DNA of 64,000 nt from contig ML679961.1 in the NCBI GenBank assembly GCA_007922225.1, positions 62,251,430 to 62,315,429 on the forward strand, given 5' to 3'. Under the pieces are notes generated by a model. It saw only the letters and a program-made list of their open reading frames with translations. It ran no database searches and was not told the origin of the DNA. A program made the translations under genes and the position numbers. Source of the DNA: Emydura subglobosa (taxonomy: Eukaryota > Chordata > Testudines > Chelidae). Below are positions 46,945-59,104 of this stretch, in pieces (position 1 is the first letter of the stretch; each line of letters starts with the position of its first letter).

Positions 46945-47075
46945 CTCACTGGTTCTGAAAATGATGCGGTAGTTATACAAAGGTCCATTTTCTTTTATTT
47001 CATCTGGTTTTTCTCTTCTAATGCTCACAGCTACTGGACCCAGACTCTCATCTGCCCCAAAATAGTTCCAGTGTT
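46945..47075 (-). CDS. SIPA1L1: SIPA1L1 coding exon 2 (43 codons plus a split codon)
   Basis: 131 bases. The AG acceptor is at 47077-47076 and the GT donor at 46944-46943 (GTAA). The first two bases complete the Glu codon split from the previous exon. The exon reads [20 protein letters not shown] and then runs on to the ending IIFRTSE, in phase and stop-free. The segment lies just before the Rap-GAP domain and is strongly conserved in SIPA1-family proteins. It is too short to stand out as an open frame and was found by reading the strand between flanking exons. The introns on either side are about 13.9 kb and 17.8 kb, and both are full of mobile elements. Confidence 0.96.
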
Positions 47076-47155
47076 CTTGTGTATAAAAACAAAAATAAAG
47101 AAAAAATTCATGTTACAGCTCTCACAGAAACATTTTGCATTCAGATAATATATTA

Positions 47156-47233
47156 CGGGTGAAATTCTGGCCCCACTGAAGTCAAAGGCAGTTTGCCATT
47201 GACTTCAGTGAAGCCAAAATTTCACCTCAGGTA
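47156..47233. repeat. Palindromic interspersed repeat (hairpin, about 78 bp)
   Basis: The arms GGGTGAAATTCTGGCCCCACTGAAGTCAA (47157 on; first 20 bases GGGTGAAATTCTGGCCCCAC) and TTGACTTCAGTGAAGCCAAA...TTTCACC are inverted copies with few mismatches around a short loop. I recall this word as common in reptile genomes, but I cannot name the family. A related CCCATTGATTTCAATAGGAC occurs at 49198. Confidence 0.6.
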
Positions 47234-49975
47234 TCAGTTCACCAATGACATCTATTTGTATTTATAAGGTAAAATTCATCTTTGCGCCTACATTCAAAAC
47301 AAGACTGAAATGGGACTTAACATGTGTTTAGCCCTTTGCAAAGACGTAGGTTTCACTCATATTAAATTAATCAACACATCTGACACAATGCATTAAAAGT
47401 AAAAGTATGGAAACCAAATGTCTGGATGCAAAAAATTCAGCACTACATATTTAAATCTGAAATAACAGTGCTGATTATACTATGAAAAGAAATATAAACT
47501 ATATTTGACTTTCTCTGTAAACAAAGGAACAAGTTTATAGCTTGACAAATGACAGTTTAGAGGTAATATAATAAATCTCTACAAGTATTTGAATGGTGTA
47601 AAAATTAAAGAGAGTGAAGTATTTACAGTGAGAAAAAAAGGCATAAAACAAATGCAGGGACAAACTTAAGTACTACAAAATTAAGGTGGAATATCAAGAA
47701 ACATTTCATAACAGTGAGATCACGGAGTAGTACCTGAAGAGAAAGGTGAAGTCTTAATTGAGTTTAAAATTGGGCCAGATATTGTATTGGAAAATACAGC
47801 AAAGGAAACAATCACATACTAGCTGAATGAAAGGTAAAATGAATTAAATCTTATTTTGCACATGTAAATGACTCAATTCGTATTGCACAAATCAGTTGAA
47901 AAAATTTAGTCTAACAAAAATGTAGACATGAAAATAAGCACAACCATTCAGAAGTTGGGTTTAGAGACCACTTTTCTATTTATAATTTAACTGTTTTGCA
48001 TGAGAAACATTCTAGTCTCTTGTCCTAAGTCGTCTTCATTTTCTTTTTCCCAGTCTCCCTCCTACTCCTCAAATTCCATTGTGCTCGCCAGTCTCCATCC
48101 TGCATCCACATTCCCTTATATTTGCCTACCCCCTCCCTTCTGTATACCTCACTTTTCCACTGTACCCCAAATTACCTTGCATCCAGTCTTAATCCCTCTC
48201 CTGCATCCCCACATATTCTCTTGTCCCTTCACAGTTTCCCTGCACAGCTTCCAAACCAGACAGCTGGGCACTCTGTCCAGAGGTGTTTCATCCCTTATGT
48301 TTTGTAGAGCCCTTTGACACTTTGAATAGAAAGTATCAGGAAAATGCTACTGATACCAAGTTTTGTGCAGCTTTATGTCCTAACCCTGCCCTGCTTGAGG
48401 CAAGGTGTATTGAACATAAACTGAAATTAGTATTATATGCAAATTATTTGCAAATTTGCAAATTAGCTCATCACATTATTTGTGTGTCATGCCACACGTG
48501 GAGCTACATAAAACTTGTCAGTTGTGCTTAGAACTAATAGAATCGTTTCTGTATATTTACATGGTCAGCAAGTGACGTGTTCGCTTGAAAAAGAAGCATT
48601 TTTAAAACAAATATCTACATGTTTCTATCTTTTAAACTTGTCAGTCTTCAAGTTCTGTATAGCGAGTCTCTATGAGCCTTTCTGACACTCATTACAGTGA
48701 TTTTGCTTAATACTAACTTACTGGGATAGAGTAAACTACACTGAGAATTAGTTTGGAAATTTGGACCTAATTCAGACAGATGGAAAGCAGTTTTGTAGAA
48801 ACTGTAACTACAGATGGGGGACTACAAAATAACGATAAACTCATTATCAACAGCTAGTAAAGACACAAGTATGGGGCTAAAACTTACACTGTTATACTGA
48901 GAATGACAGCCACAAACAACATAATACTTGTAGGTGTCCTGTGAAATTATCATATATTGAATTGGATATTACTGTAGTCAAAAATAGGCCATATCAGGAC
49001 ATGTATTGTATTGTCATGTATCCATGCATTTTGAAGCACTGAACCACGGTGCAGTGGTCCCAAACACTTGATGAGCCACAATACCATGGCATGAATATTC
49101 CAAAGTTATATATTCTCACGATATGATCTTGAGTCCTACAATTTTTTAGGTGGCTCATTGTGTGAACTTTTGCACTTCCTCAAAATGGCCACCATCTCCC
49201 ATTGATTTCAATAGGACTGAAGCCACAGGCTGGCCTTCACTGAGATGGACAACCTTCCTTTATAGGCTTTGCTAGTGGCACCAAGACTGCCCTGAATGTA
49301 AGGGGCAAGTAGATGACTGCTGGAGTGTCTGAGGGGATGGCTGGAGACTTGCTGGTGGAGCTTTTTGCCAGTAATGAACCCCAATATCTCTTGTCTCTGC
49401 CAGCTGGCCACCCACTGCTGCCACTGCCTGTTGTTCCCAGCTGGTTCTTCCTGAACAGATCCAGCAATGAGAGGAATAAGAGGAGAGGTAGAGGTGTTTT
49501 CTGCTAAGCAGGTGCTACAGTGTTCCCTTGGCAATCAACAGAAGCAACTACAGCCCCTGGCCACATCCCTAAGGCGTCTATCTGGTCTGCAAGAACACGT
49601 GTGACATGTATGCATGTCACGCACTAGGCAGCTCTGCCACCTGAATCTTGGACAAACAGTTCTAAATTCAAGTCAGTTATCAAGGAAAAGAAAACAGAAA
49701 AGCACTATAACGCAGAGCGTGGACACTCCCCATATTTAGTTCATTTTGCCAACATTAAAAATAGGATTCTTTACTACAAATATTTCTGTATATGAATGTT
49801 TGACACAAGTGATGTCACAATGTCATAGTTAAAGGATGCTGTTAAGTACTTTAAGTAGCAAAATCTACATTTTGGGCTTAATGTATACAAATGTATAACA
49901 ATTGCAGCATTCAAACGTTTAAAAATAAATACAAATACGTTTATGTAAATATTAAACAGAGTGGTGGTGCTTTTA

Positions 49976-50322
49976 ACTCAAGTTGGCTGGTGCGTGGAGG
50001 TGCAGGTTAAAGCCCAAGTTAGCATAGCTTGTCCGCTGATAACACGACCATTCTCAGTGTAAACACAGGCTAGCATCACATAAGTGCTGCTAGTTCTCCA
50101 ATACGTTCCCACAGTTCCCTCAGTGTGCCCAGAAATGACAGGCAAATTCTCCCATAGTTTACTGGGAAAGAATTTAGAGCTTGATTTACAGAATTGCAAA
50201 GAAACATGGGATATTCCTCAAGAAGTATTAGTGCCACACACAAGTGAGAGCAGCACCAGTCAGACACAGCAGCTCAAGTGTTACTTTGCAGTGTGGCTGC
50301 TTTCACTTGAGCTAGGCTAACT
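49976..50322. mobile_element. Possible degraded MITE with inverted ends
   Basis: The left edge ACTCAAGTTGGCTGG (49977) and the right edge, reversed, CAGTTAGCCTAGCTCAAGTG (ends about 50322) share a CTCAAGT/CTAGCTCAAGT core. Similar words (CACCTGAGCTAGGCTAGCTG at 60252) occur elsewhere in this intron. There is no coding sequence and no clear target duplication, so this is tentative. Confidence 0.25.
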
Positions 50323-50529
50323 GAAGAATACTGGAGATAATCTGAAGTAACTGTGCAATGAAGACATACTCAGAGAGAGTAAGCAATGGATTCTCTACTT
50401 ATGAATTGTTTTAAGACAATACATGGAGCCATTCACTTTGATGGCCCATATCAGAACTCCTGAAAGGGGAACAGACCAGTATGGCGGGGAGAGGGGGGAG
50501 AATGCACTTACCATGGGAAAGCAACCTCT

Positions 50530-52755
50530 TGGAGGTCAGAACATGTAGGGATAAAGTGAGAAAGGCCAAAAGTCAAATAATTGGACCTTGCAAAGGAAAT
50601 TAAAACCAATAATAAAAGGTTCTATAGCCATATAAATAGGATGAAAACAAAAAAAAAAGTGGAACTGCTAAACACTGAGGATGGAGTGGAATTTAAGGAT
50701 AATTTAGGCATGGCCCAATACCTAAACAAATACTTTGCCTCAGTTTTAATGAGGCTAATGAAGAGCTTAGGGATAATGGCAGGGTGGCTGATGGGAATGA
50801 GAATATGGAAGTAGAAATTACCATATCCAAGGTAGAAGCCAAACTCGAACAACTTAATGGGACTAAATCGGGGGGCCCGAATAATCTCCATCCAAGAATA
50901 TTAAAGCAACTGGCATGTGAAATTGCAAGCCTATTAACAAGGATTTTTAATGAATCTATAAACTCAGGGGTTATACTGTATGACTGGAGAATTGCTAACA
51001 TAGTTCCTATTTTTAAGAAAGGGGGGGAAAAACGATCTGCGTAATTACAGGCTGGTTAGTTTGACCTCAGTAGTATGCAAAATCTTGGAAAAATTTTTGA
51101 AAGAAAAAGTCGTTAAGGACATTGAGGTTAACAGGAATTGGGACAAATACAACATGGTTTTACAAAAGATAGATCATGCCAGACCTTCTTTGAGAAGATA
51201 ACAGATTTCTTAGACAAAGGGAATACAGTGGATCTAATTTATCTAGATTTCAGTAAGGCATTTGATACGGTTCCACATGGGGAATTATTAGTTAAATTGG
51301 AAAAGATGGGGATTAACATGAAAATTGAAAGATGGATAAGGAACTGGTTAAAGGGGAGACTACAACGGGTCATACTGAAAGGTGAACTGTCAAGCTGGAG
51401 GAAGGTTACTAGTGGAGTTCCTCAGGGATCGGTCCTGGACCAACCTTATTTAACCTTTTTATTACTGACTTTCGCACAAAAAGTGGGAGTGTGCTAATAA
51501 AGTTTAAAGATGACACAAAGTTGGGACATATTGTTAATACAGAGAAGGTCTAGGATATCATACAACAAGATCTGGATGACCTTGTAAACTGGAGTAATAG
51601 AAATAGGATGAAATTTAATAGTGGAAAGTGCAAGATCATGTATTTTTAGGGACTAACACCACATTTTTTTTGCTATAAACTGGGGATGCATCAGTTGGAA
51701 GTGACAAAGGAGGAGAAAGAGCTGGGAGTATTGGTTGATCACAGGATGACTATGAGCCACCAATGTGATGTGATTGTGAAAAAAGCTAATGTGGTCCTAG
51801 GATGCATCAGGCGAGGTACTTCCAGTAGAGATAGGGAGGTGTTAGTACCATTATACAAGGGGCTGGTGAGACCTTATTCGGAATACTGTGTGAGTTTTGG
51901 TCTCCCATGTTTAAGAAAGATGAATTCAAACTGGAACAGATGCAGAGAAGGGCTAGTAGGATGATCTTCAGAATTGAAAACCTGCCTTATGAGAGGAGAC
52001 TCAAAGACCTTCGCTTGTTTAGCCTAACCACAAGAAGGCTGAGGGGAGATATGATTGCTCTCTGTAAATACATCAGAGGGATAAATACCAGGGAGGGAGA
52101 GGAGTTACTTAAGTTCAGCGCCAATGCAGACACAAGAACTAATGGATATAAACTGGCCATCAGGAAGTTTAGACTTGAAATTAGATGAAGGTTTCTAACC
52201 ATCAGGGGAGTGAAGTTCTGGAACAGCCTTTCAAGGGAAGCAATGGGGGCAAAAAACCTAGCTGGTTCAAGACTGAACTTGATAAGTTTATGGAGAGGAT
52301 GGTGTGATAGGACAGCCCAATTTGGCAATTAACTGATCTTTGACTACTAGTAGTAAATATGCCCAATGGAGTGTGATGGGATGTCAGATGGGGTGGGTTC
52401 TGAGTTACTACAGAGAATTATTTCTGGGTATCTGGCTGGTGACTCTTGCCTACATGCTCAGAGTTGAGCTCATCGCCATATTTGGGATCAGGAAGGAATC
52501 TTCCCCCAGAGCAGATTGACGGAGACCCTGGGGGGGGGGCTTCGCCTTCCTCTGCAGCACGGGCACGGGTCACTTGCTGGTGGATTCTCAGTACCTTGAA
52601 GTCTTTAAACATTATTTAAGGACTTCAATAACTCAGTCATAGGTTTGGGGTCTATTACAGAGTGGGTGGATGAGGTTCTGTGGCCTACGTTATGCAGGAG
52701 GTCAGACTAGATGATCACAACGGTCCCTTCTGATCTTAAAGTCTATGAGATATAT
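50530..52755 (+). mobile_element. CR1 LINE, 3' half with complete 3' UTR
   Basis: Frames interrupted by a few stops and shifts give the CR1 reverse transcriptase and C-terminus. In order they are LAKEIKTNNKRFYSHINRMK near 50585, SGGPNNLHPRILKQLACEI near 50868 and DWRIANIVPIFKKGG near 50985. Then come VDLIYLDFSKAFDTVPHGEL near 51230, VTSGVPQGSVL near 51410, KANVVLGCIRRGTSSRDREV near 51780, and ASRMIFRIENLPYERRLKDL near 51953. A long 3' UTR follows (52190-52755) and ends CTTAAAGTCTATGAGA. The nested fragment at 18359-18590 comes from the same UTR type. It is the best-preserved CR1 here. Confidence 0.9.
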
Positions 52756-53505
52756 TGACCTAAGAAAAACACACAAAGAAGAACCCAGCATGATGAACTA
52801 AGAGCTGACAAAGACAAAGAGAAAAACATCTTCACTGTGGGCTTGTCATTGCTGCAGAATTAACTTGGGCTCTTACTCAGGTGTTGCCCCCAACCCAGCT
52901 CCAACCCACAGATAAAACTCTGATCTGGGTGTGGTGCTGCTTTCAACCCAAAATAGCCTATAACCAGGGATGCGTGGCTAACGCCTGAATGCTGCTCACA
53001 GTTGGGTTGGTAACCTGACCACTTTTCAGAGTGGATTCTGGATAGATCACTCTAGAGCTTGCAGTCCTCCAATACTTTCTCACAATCCCCGATTATGGGC
53101 ATTTAAAGCAATCAGCCAGGTGCCCAAGCCATTGCCAATTATTGGACTGGACTACTAATTATTTTGCTTATTGCATTTAGCAGGCCACGGTAGAAACTTC
53201 GCATCACTAAGGCAAAGCCCGGAGAGGGGGGAGAAATCACAAGGAGTGGGCCTGAAAAACAGGGTTACTTACCAGTAACTGTTGTTTTTCGAGATGTGTT
53301 GCTCATATCCATTCCAATATAGGTGTGTGCGCGCTCCGTGCACAGATTCCCGGAACTTTTTTCCCCTTAGCAGTCCCCGTAGGGTTGGCTCAGGCGCCCC
53401 CTGGAGTACCGCGCTCATGCCAGGGTACATAGGGCACTGCCGACCCCACGGGCCCCCAGTCCCTTCTTTCTGCCGACTCTGACAGTGGGGACGGAGGGTG
53501 GGTGT

Positions 53506-53596
53506 GGAATGGATATGAGCAACACATCTCGAAGAACAACAGTTACTGGTAAATAACCCTGTTTTCTATCTTCGAGTGATTGCTCATATCCATTCC
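53506..53596. repeat. Internal complementary region of DIRS copy D
   Basis: 91 bases starting GGAATGGATATGAGCAACAC and ending GCTCATATCCATTCC. The first part is the reverse complement of the element's right end arm (53256-53315). The last part is the reverse complement of the left end (59401-59425). In known DIRS elements this region templates completion of the ends and the single-strand circle. Together with the right arm it forms a large stem. Confidence 0.88.
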
Positions 53597-53658
53597 AATA
53601 AAGGTGACTAAATAGCCATACCTGGAGGTGGGTAGGAGTTAGCATTGCGCCGCCCTTG

Positions 53659-54690
53659 CTAGGACGGCTCTGCCGAACCCGCATCCTCTCTCGCCTGCTG
53701 CATGATGGCGTAGTGGGACGTAAAGGTGTGCACCGACAACTAGGTCGCTGCTCTGCAGATGTCCTGCAGGGGCACTCTTCCCAGGAAAGCCGCCGATGAG
53801 GCCTGGGCTCTGGTTGAGTGCGCTGTTACAGCTCCTGGGAGCAGTACCTTTGCCTGCTCATAACAGGTCTTGATGCAGGCGGTGATCCAGGTTGAGATGC
53901 ACTGGGTGGAGACAGGTGAGCCTTTCATCCGGTCCGCCACTGCTACGAACAGCTGCGTCGACTTCCGGAAGGGCTTGGTCCTCTCGATGTAGAAGGCCAA
54001 GGCTCGTCTGACATCCAGGGAGTGCCATCTCCGCTCCTCCTCCGAACCGTGTGGTTTGGGAAAAAACACGGGGAGGAAGATATCCTGGTTATAATGAAAC
54101 TGGGACACCATCTTCGGCAGGAAGGCCGGGTGGGGCCTCAGTCGGACCTTATCTTTGTAAAAGACCGTGTAGGGGGGTTCTGAGGTTAAGGCCCTTATCT
54201 CAGAAACCCTTCTGGCCGATGTAATGACCACTAGGAAGGACACCTTCCAGGAGAGTAAGAGCAACGGGCATGTTGCCATGGGCTCGAAGGGGGGTCCTGT
54301 CAGCATGGTGAGGACCAGATTTAAGTCCCAGAGAGGCACTCTCCACCCCTTTAAGGAATCTAGATGACATGGGGTGTGAAAACAGGGATCTTCCCTCCAT
54401 CGGCTGGTGGAAGGCCGAGATGGCCACCAGGTGTACCCGAAGAGAGGCCAGGGCTAAGCCCTGCAGCTTCAGGTGAAGGAGGTACTCCAAAATCGCCTGT
54501 ATTGGCGAGGAGCTTGGTAGGATGCCCCGGGACTGAGCCCAACATGTAAACCGCTTCCACTTGGTTCGGTACACCACCTGGGTGGAAGGTTTCCTGCTGC
54601 TAAGCAGGACCTGCTGAACTTTCATGGAGCAGGTTCTCTCCCCCTCCGTTAACCACAGAGTCTCCACACTGTCAGGTGGAGGGAGTCCAG
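53659..54690 (-). pseudogene. DIRS copy D tyrosine recombinase, frameshift and stop
   Basis: The N-terminal core lies in a frame shared with the overlap of RNase H: VQQVLLSSRKPSTQVVYRTK near 54620, then YLLHLKLQGLALASLRVHLV. Near 54340 the frame shifts. The catalytic domain then reads ITSARRVSEIRALTSEPPYT near 54215 (first Arg) and VTAHSTRAQASSAAFLGR near 53825 (HxxR). A TAG at 53740-53742 stands where copies A and C have the Trp of AATW. Beyond it the frame continues LSVHTFTSHYAIMQQ with the catalytic Tyr at 53710-53712 and a natural stop at 53659-53661. One nonsense change and one frameshift separate it from an intact gene. Confidence 0.87.
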
Positions 54691-54717
54691 GTCCCGGTGG
54701 AGCAGTCGACCCTGGTC

Positions 54718-56480
54718 CTAGGAGAGCAGGTTGTAATGCCGCAGGAGTGGTAAGGGTGTGGTTATGGACAGGTCCAGCAATATGCTGAACCAGTGCTGTC
54801 TCGGCCGTGCTGGGGCGATCAATATGATATCTGCTTTGTCCCTCTTGATTTTCAAGAGGACTCTGGACAGCAAGGGGATGGGGGGAAACGCATACATGAG
54901 GGTCCCTGTCCAGTCTATAAGGAACGCATCGGAAATGGAGCCCGGTTCGCGACCTCGGAGCAAGCAGAACCTTGGGCATTTCCTGTTCCAGGCCGATGCG
55001 AACAGGTCCAGATGGGGAACACCCCACCTGTGGAAGATGGAAGTCACCACCTCCAGGTGCAGTGACCAATCGTGCCGGGGAAGGAACGACCTGCTGAGGC
55101 GGTCCGCCTCGTCGTTCCTGACCCCCGGGAGGTGAGAGGCAGATATGTGGAAGTCGTGCCTCACCAAGTCCCAAAGTAATGTAGCCTCCTGGCATAGGGC
55201 CGAGGAGTGCGCTCCCCCCTGCCTGTTCATATAGAACATGGCAGCCGTATTGTCTGTTAAGACCTGTACCACTCTGCCCTTGAGGAACTGGAGGAAGACC
55301 TTGCATGTGAGGCGGACTGCTCTGAGTTCCCTGACGTTGATATGCAGGGACATCTCGCTTGGTGACCAGCGCCCTTGGGTGCTGAAGTTGCCAGTGATGT
55401 GCACTCCCCACCCCACATCGGAAGCGTCCGTGATCAAAGTCACCGACAGTACCACCTCCCTTCAACACCTCCCTCGGGTCCCAAGGGAACTCCCTTCAAC
55501 ACCTCCCTCGGGTCCTTCCACCAAAGTAGGGAAGCCAGTACTGGGGTGGGTAATGAGACTATCCTGTTGAGAGGATGTCTGATTGGGGCGTACACTGAGG
55601 CTAGCCACATCTGAAGAGGCCTGAGTCTGAGGCGAGCCAACCTGACCACATACGTGCAGGCTGCCACGTGTCCCAACAGCTGGAGGCATCGCCTGGCTGT
55701 CGTCGTGGGGGACCTGTAAAGGTGGTCTATCAAGGCAGCCATCGCCTCGAAGTGAGGCCTCGGGAGGAAGGCTCTGGCCTGGGTGGCATCTAGCGTGGCC
55801 CCAATGAACTCTATGCGCTGCACCGGGGTGAGAATGGACTTCTGCTCGTTGATGAGCAGCCCCAGGTTGGTGCACGCTGCACACGTGAGTTCTAGGCTGT
55901 TCCTGACGTGGGCCCTGGACCTGCCCCGGATCAGCCAATCGTCCAGATATGGGAATATCTGGACTCCCTTGCGGCGCAGGTGTGCCACCACTACCGCCAT
56001 ACATTTCGTAAAGACCCTGGGGGCAGACGAAAGGCCAAACAGCAGGGCTGTAAATTGGTAGTGGGCACCAGCTACCATAAACCTTAGGAACCTTCTGTGT
56101 CCTGGGAGGATAGAAATATGAAAGTATGCGTCATTGAGATCAAGGGCAGCATACCAGTCCCCTGGGTCTAGGGTAGGAATGATAGAGGCTAGGGAGACCA
56201 TCCGAAACTTGAAGCGTCTGATGAACTTGTTCAGACGACGGAGATCTAGAATGGGTCTCAAGCCCCCCTTGGCCTTGGGGATTAGGAAATACCGGGAGTA
56301 AAACCCTCTTCCTCTTTCCCCTGGAGGAACGTCCTCCACTGCTCCTAGCTGGAGCTGAGTGAGGAGGTGCTCGTTGGTTGGGTCCCTGAAGAGGGACTGG
56401 ATAGGAGGAGAGTCCGGAGGGAAGGCCGTCATCGGTAGGGCATAGCCCCTGCGGACTATACCAAGGACCCATTGGTCCAA
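54718..56480 (-). pseudogene. DIRS copy D reverse transcriptase and RNase H, near intact
   Basis: The polymerase frame (56480-55440, 346 codons) has all core motifs: RPILDLRRLNKFI, WYAALDLNDAYFHI, FGLSSAPRVFTKCM and IFPYLDDWLIRG with both catalytic Asp codons (first at 55941-55943). RNase H follows in another frame (55455-54718). It has LITDASDVGWGVHI, LHINVRELRAVRL, QVLTDNTAAMFYMNR and HLPGVRNDEADRLSR, which is the D-E-D-D set. The frame change coincides with a 34-bp direct duplication at 55456-55515. It is the only copy in the window with an undamaged polymerase active site. The N-terminal limit of the RT is uncertain. Confidence 0.88.
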
Positions 56481-56579
56481 AATGATACTTTGCAGTGGGC
56501 ATAATACGGCCTCAGTCTGTGGGCAAAGAGTCGGTTGAGAGGCAGGGGGGAAGTAACAGTACCACCCCCTTGCACATCG

Positions 56580-57760
56580 TCAAAAAGACTTTTTATTGTT
56601 TTGGCCCTTATTCGAGCCTTGCTGGGTCCCCACCGAAGACCCTGAGCGGTTGTGGTGGTTAGGGCCTTGGAACCTCTCCCGACCCCTCCTGGGTTGAGCG
56701 GGTCTGGGGGGTTGCCTCGGAGGTTGCTGAGGCTTGCGCTGGGCCTGAGGCCGAGACTGTCGCCTCGAGGCCTGCGGGGTATAAATCCCTAGGGACCGCA
56801 GCGTGGCCCTTGAGTCTTTCAGGGCATGCAGCTTGTCATCAGTTTTGTCTGAGAAGAGGCCAGCACCATTGAAGGGAAGATCCTGGATGGTGTGCTGGGC
56901 CTCCTGAGACAATCCCAATGATTGGAGCCACAAGGCCCTTCTCATCGTGATGGCTGATGCCATGGCCCGACTAGCGGCATCCGCCGCATCACTGGAGGAG
57001 TTCAGTGCTGCTCCTGCCACTGCGGCATCCTCCTCAATCACTGCCGTAAAATGCACAGTCTTGTCCTGAGGTAGGACCTGCAGAAGGATCTCGGCAAGCC
57101 TCTGCAGCAAGGACCACAGGTTGAGGTTGTACCTCCCTAGGAGCGCCTGATGGCGATCCTCAGCTGCAGAGAGGCTGTCGTGTAGACCTTTCGGCCGAAC
57201 AGGTCTAACTTCTTGGCCTCTTTGTTCTTGGGGGTGTTGCCCTGACTCCCCTATCTCTCTCTCTGGTTGACTGCGTACACAACCAATGAGCATGGTGCAG
57301 GGTGATTATATAAGTACTCCACCCCTTCAGCAGGGACAGAGTACTTTTTCTCAGCTCCCTTGGCAGTAGGTGGAACCGAGGCTGGAGTCTGCCAAAGGGA
57401 CTTTGCCACCTTGAGCACCCTCTCGTGAATGGGGAGGGCTACTCTCGATGGGCCTACCGTCCCCGAGACCCCGAATAGGGGATCCTCCTCCTCTGAGAGC
57501 TCTTTCAGGTCTAAGCCCAGGTTGCCTGCAACTCTCTTCAGCATGTCCTGGTGAGCTCTGAAGTCTGGCAATGGAGCCTTGCGACCCTGGGAGGTGACAT
57601 CGTCCAGGGATGAGGAGGAGGACTGAGGAAGAGGCCCTGTGGAGGGGCCTTCCTCTGGTTCAGATCCCCCATCCGAGGGATGATCCTTCCCCAGATGGAA
57701 CACCGGAGGAGGTGGTGGCGGGACCGCAGATGAATGGAGGGAAGCGGTTGCCTGTCTCAC
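56580..57760 (-). pseudogene. DIRS copy D ORF1, C-terminal part (two frames)
   Basis: Two overlapping frames continue ORF1. The first (57760-57251) has FRAHQDMLKRVAGNLGLD and VEYLYNHPAPCSLVVYAVNQ. The second (57293-56580) has LLGRYNLNLWSLLQRLAEIL, AASRAMASAITMRRALWLQS and LGLSQEAQHTIQDLPFNGAG, ending in a Gln/Arg/Pro-rich tail. The core corresponds to the conserved region of copy C (44173-45096). A frameshift lies near 57190-57260. No enzyme motif is visible; the part is likely structural. Confidence 0.8.
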
Positions 57761-57808
57761 CTGTGTACCCCAGGGGCCCCAATAAGGCCACTGCCAAGGT
57801 CCCTGGGG

Positions 57809-59104
57809 CTACGCTGGAGCTGGCATCGGTGCTGAGTGGGGCACCCGGTGCCGCGATCTAGAGCCGGAGCTGCTAGATCTACGCTTGCTCCTCATCTTGG
57901 GGGAGTGGCTCCGGGAGGAAGATGTCGACGGTGAATGTCGGTGCCGTTGGGAACGGTGCTGGCACGGAGAGGAGCTCCTCGAGCCCAAGCGTCTCCTTCC
58001 CCAGGATGACTTTCGCCGGTGTTTGCCCCCCAGAGATACGGAGCGGTACCGTCGGGAGTTTCGGGACCTGGATTGGTACTGACCAGAGGAGCGGGACCGA
58101 CCGCGGGATGGAATGCGCGTCGGTGCCGGATGCATTGGTGCCGAGGACACCGGTGCCAAAGGCGGCAGTGCCGAGGATGTCGGTGCCAAGGTCGGCAGTG
58201 GTGGTGCTGAAGCCTGCGGTGGCAGTGCCGATGTCGCTGGCAGTGCTGATATCACTGACAGTGCCGCCATGGAGTGCGCCGGGATCCGCTCTGGGTTAGG
58301 TGCCGGGGATTGAGACCGGTGCCATGGGCTGTGGTGCCGAGCCGGACTGTCTACGGAGGACAGAGTTGTGGTCCTCCGTGAACTCCTCGACCTCCCAAGG
58401 TGCCGCGGTGTCGAGGAGCTTGACTCGGTGCCGGAGCTGGGAGGGGAGCCCATACTCTCGACACTCCTTGACCATCTGGGGGGAGACTCGGACTCCTGTC
58501 TCCACCACCCACCGGGTCCACCCATCGCGGGCCTACCCCAAGACGCAGGTCCCTTAGCCCTCAGCTGAGGGGGGGACGGAGGCGTGGGCAGGCCCATGAG
58601 GGCACGTGCCGTGGCGAACGCCTCTGGCGTCAACGGTCCTTGCAAGGGCTCTGCTCCACTCTGGGGAGTCAGGGAGAGCTCCTTGGGTGGAGATGCCGGT
58701 GCCGGAGTACTCTCGACGGCACGTGGCTGGGGCATCTCCTGACTCCCCCAGTGCCGGGTTGGCAGTGCGGGGAAGTCTCGGTGCACGGTATCCTCGCAGC
58801 GCTTCGGTGCCGGGCCCTTGGTGGAAGATGCCGGTGCCGGTGGAGCGCTCCGCACCGAGGAGACGCTCGGTGTTGCAGATGACCACGCCGGTTCGGATTC
58901 CAGACGGAGAGCGGACTCCATCAAGATAGCCTTCAGCCGTGCTTCTCTCTCCTTCTGGGTATGCGGCTTGAAGGCTCTGCAGATTTTACACTTGTCCCTG
59001 CGGTGCTGCTCCCCGAGGCATCGGAGGCAGCGAGAGTGAGGGTCACTCACAGGAACAGGCTTAGCACACTCGGTGCAGGGCTTGAAACTGGTTGAGACAG
59101 GCAT
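57809..59104 (-). pseudogene. DIRS copy D ORF1, N-terminal part (zinc finger and RS-rich region)
   Basis: A 431-codon open frame. The N-terminus has a Cys/His cluster, CTECAKP...CLRCLGEQHRRDKCKIC (residues about 11-47), which probably binds nucleic acid. The middle is Pro/Ala/Ser-rich. The C-terminal 150 residues are Arg/Ser-rich (RSRSSGQYQSRSRNSRRYRS and neighbours). The same Cys pattern starts ORF1 in copies B and C. The frame runs out at 57809 and the protein continues in another frame at 57760, so there is at least one frameshift. Despite the SR-like composition it is an element gene, not a host splicing factor. Confidence 0.85.

Noticed and set aside
48000..48317. 105-codon open frame, Ser/Pro/Phe-rich
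   Set aside because: It is a C/T-rich low-complexity region with overlapping open frames and no start context or domain.
54200..55468. 422-codon open frame in DIRS copy D as a single protein
   Set aside because: Its first two-thirds is an off-frame shadow of RNase H. Only the last part is the real recombinase N-terminus.
57809..59104. Arg/Ser-rich open frame as a host SR splicing protein
   Set aside because: It starts with the DIRS ORF1 Cys/His pattern, lies between DIRS terminal repeats and is followed by DIRS polymerase.
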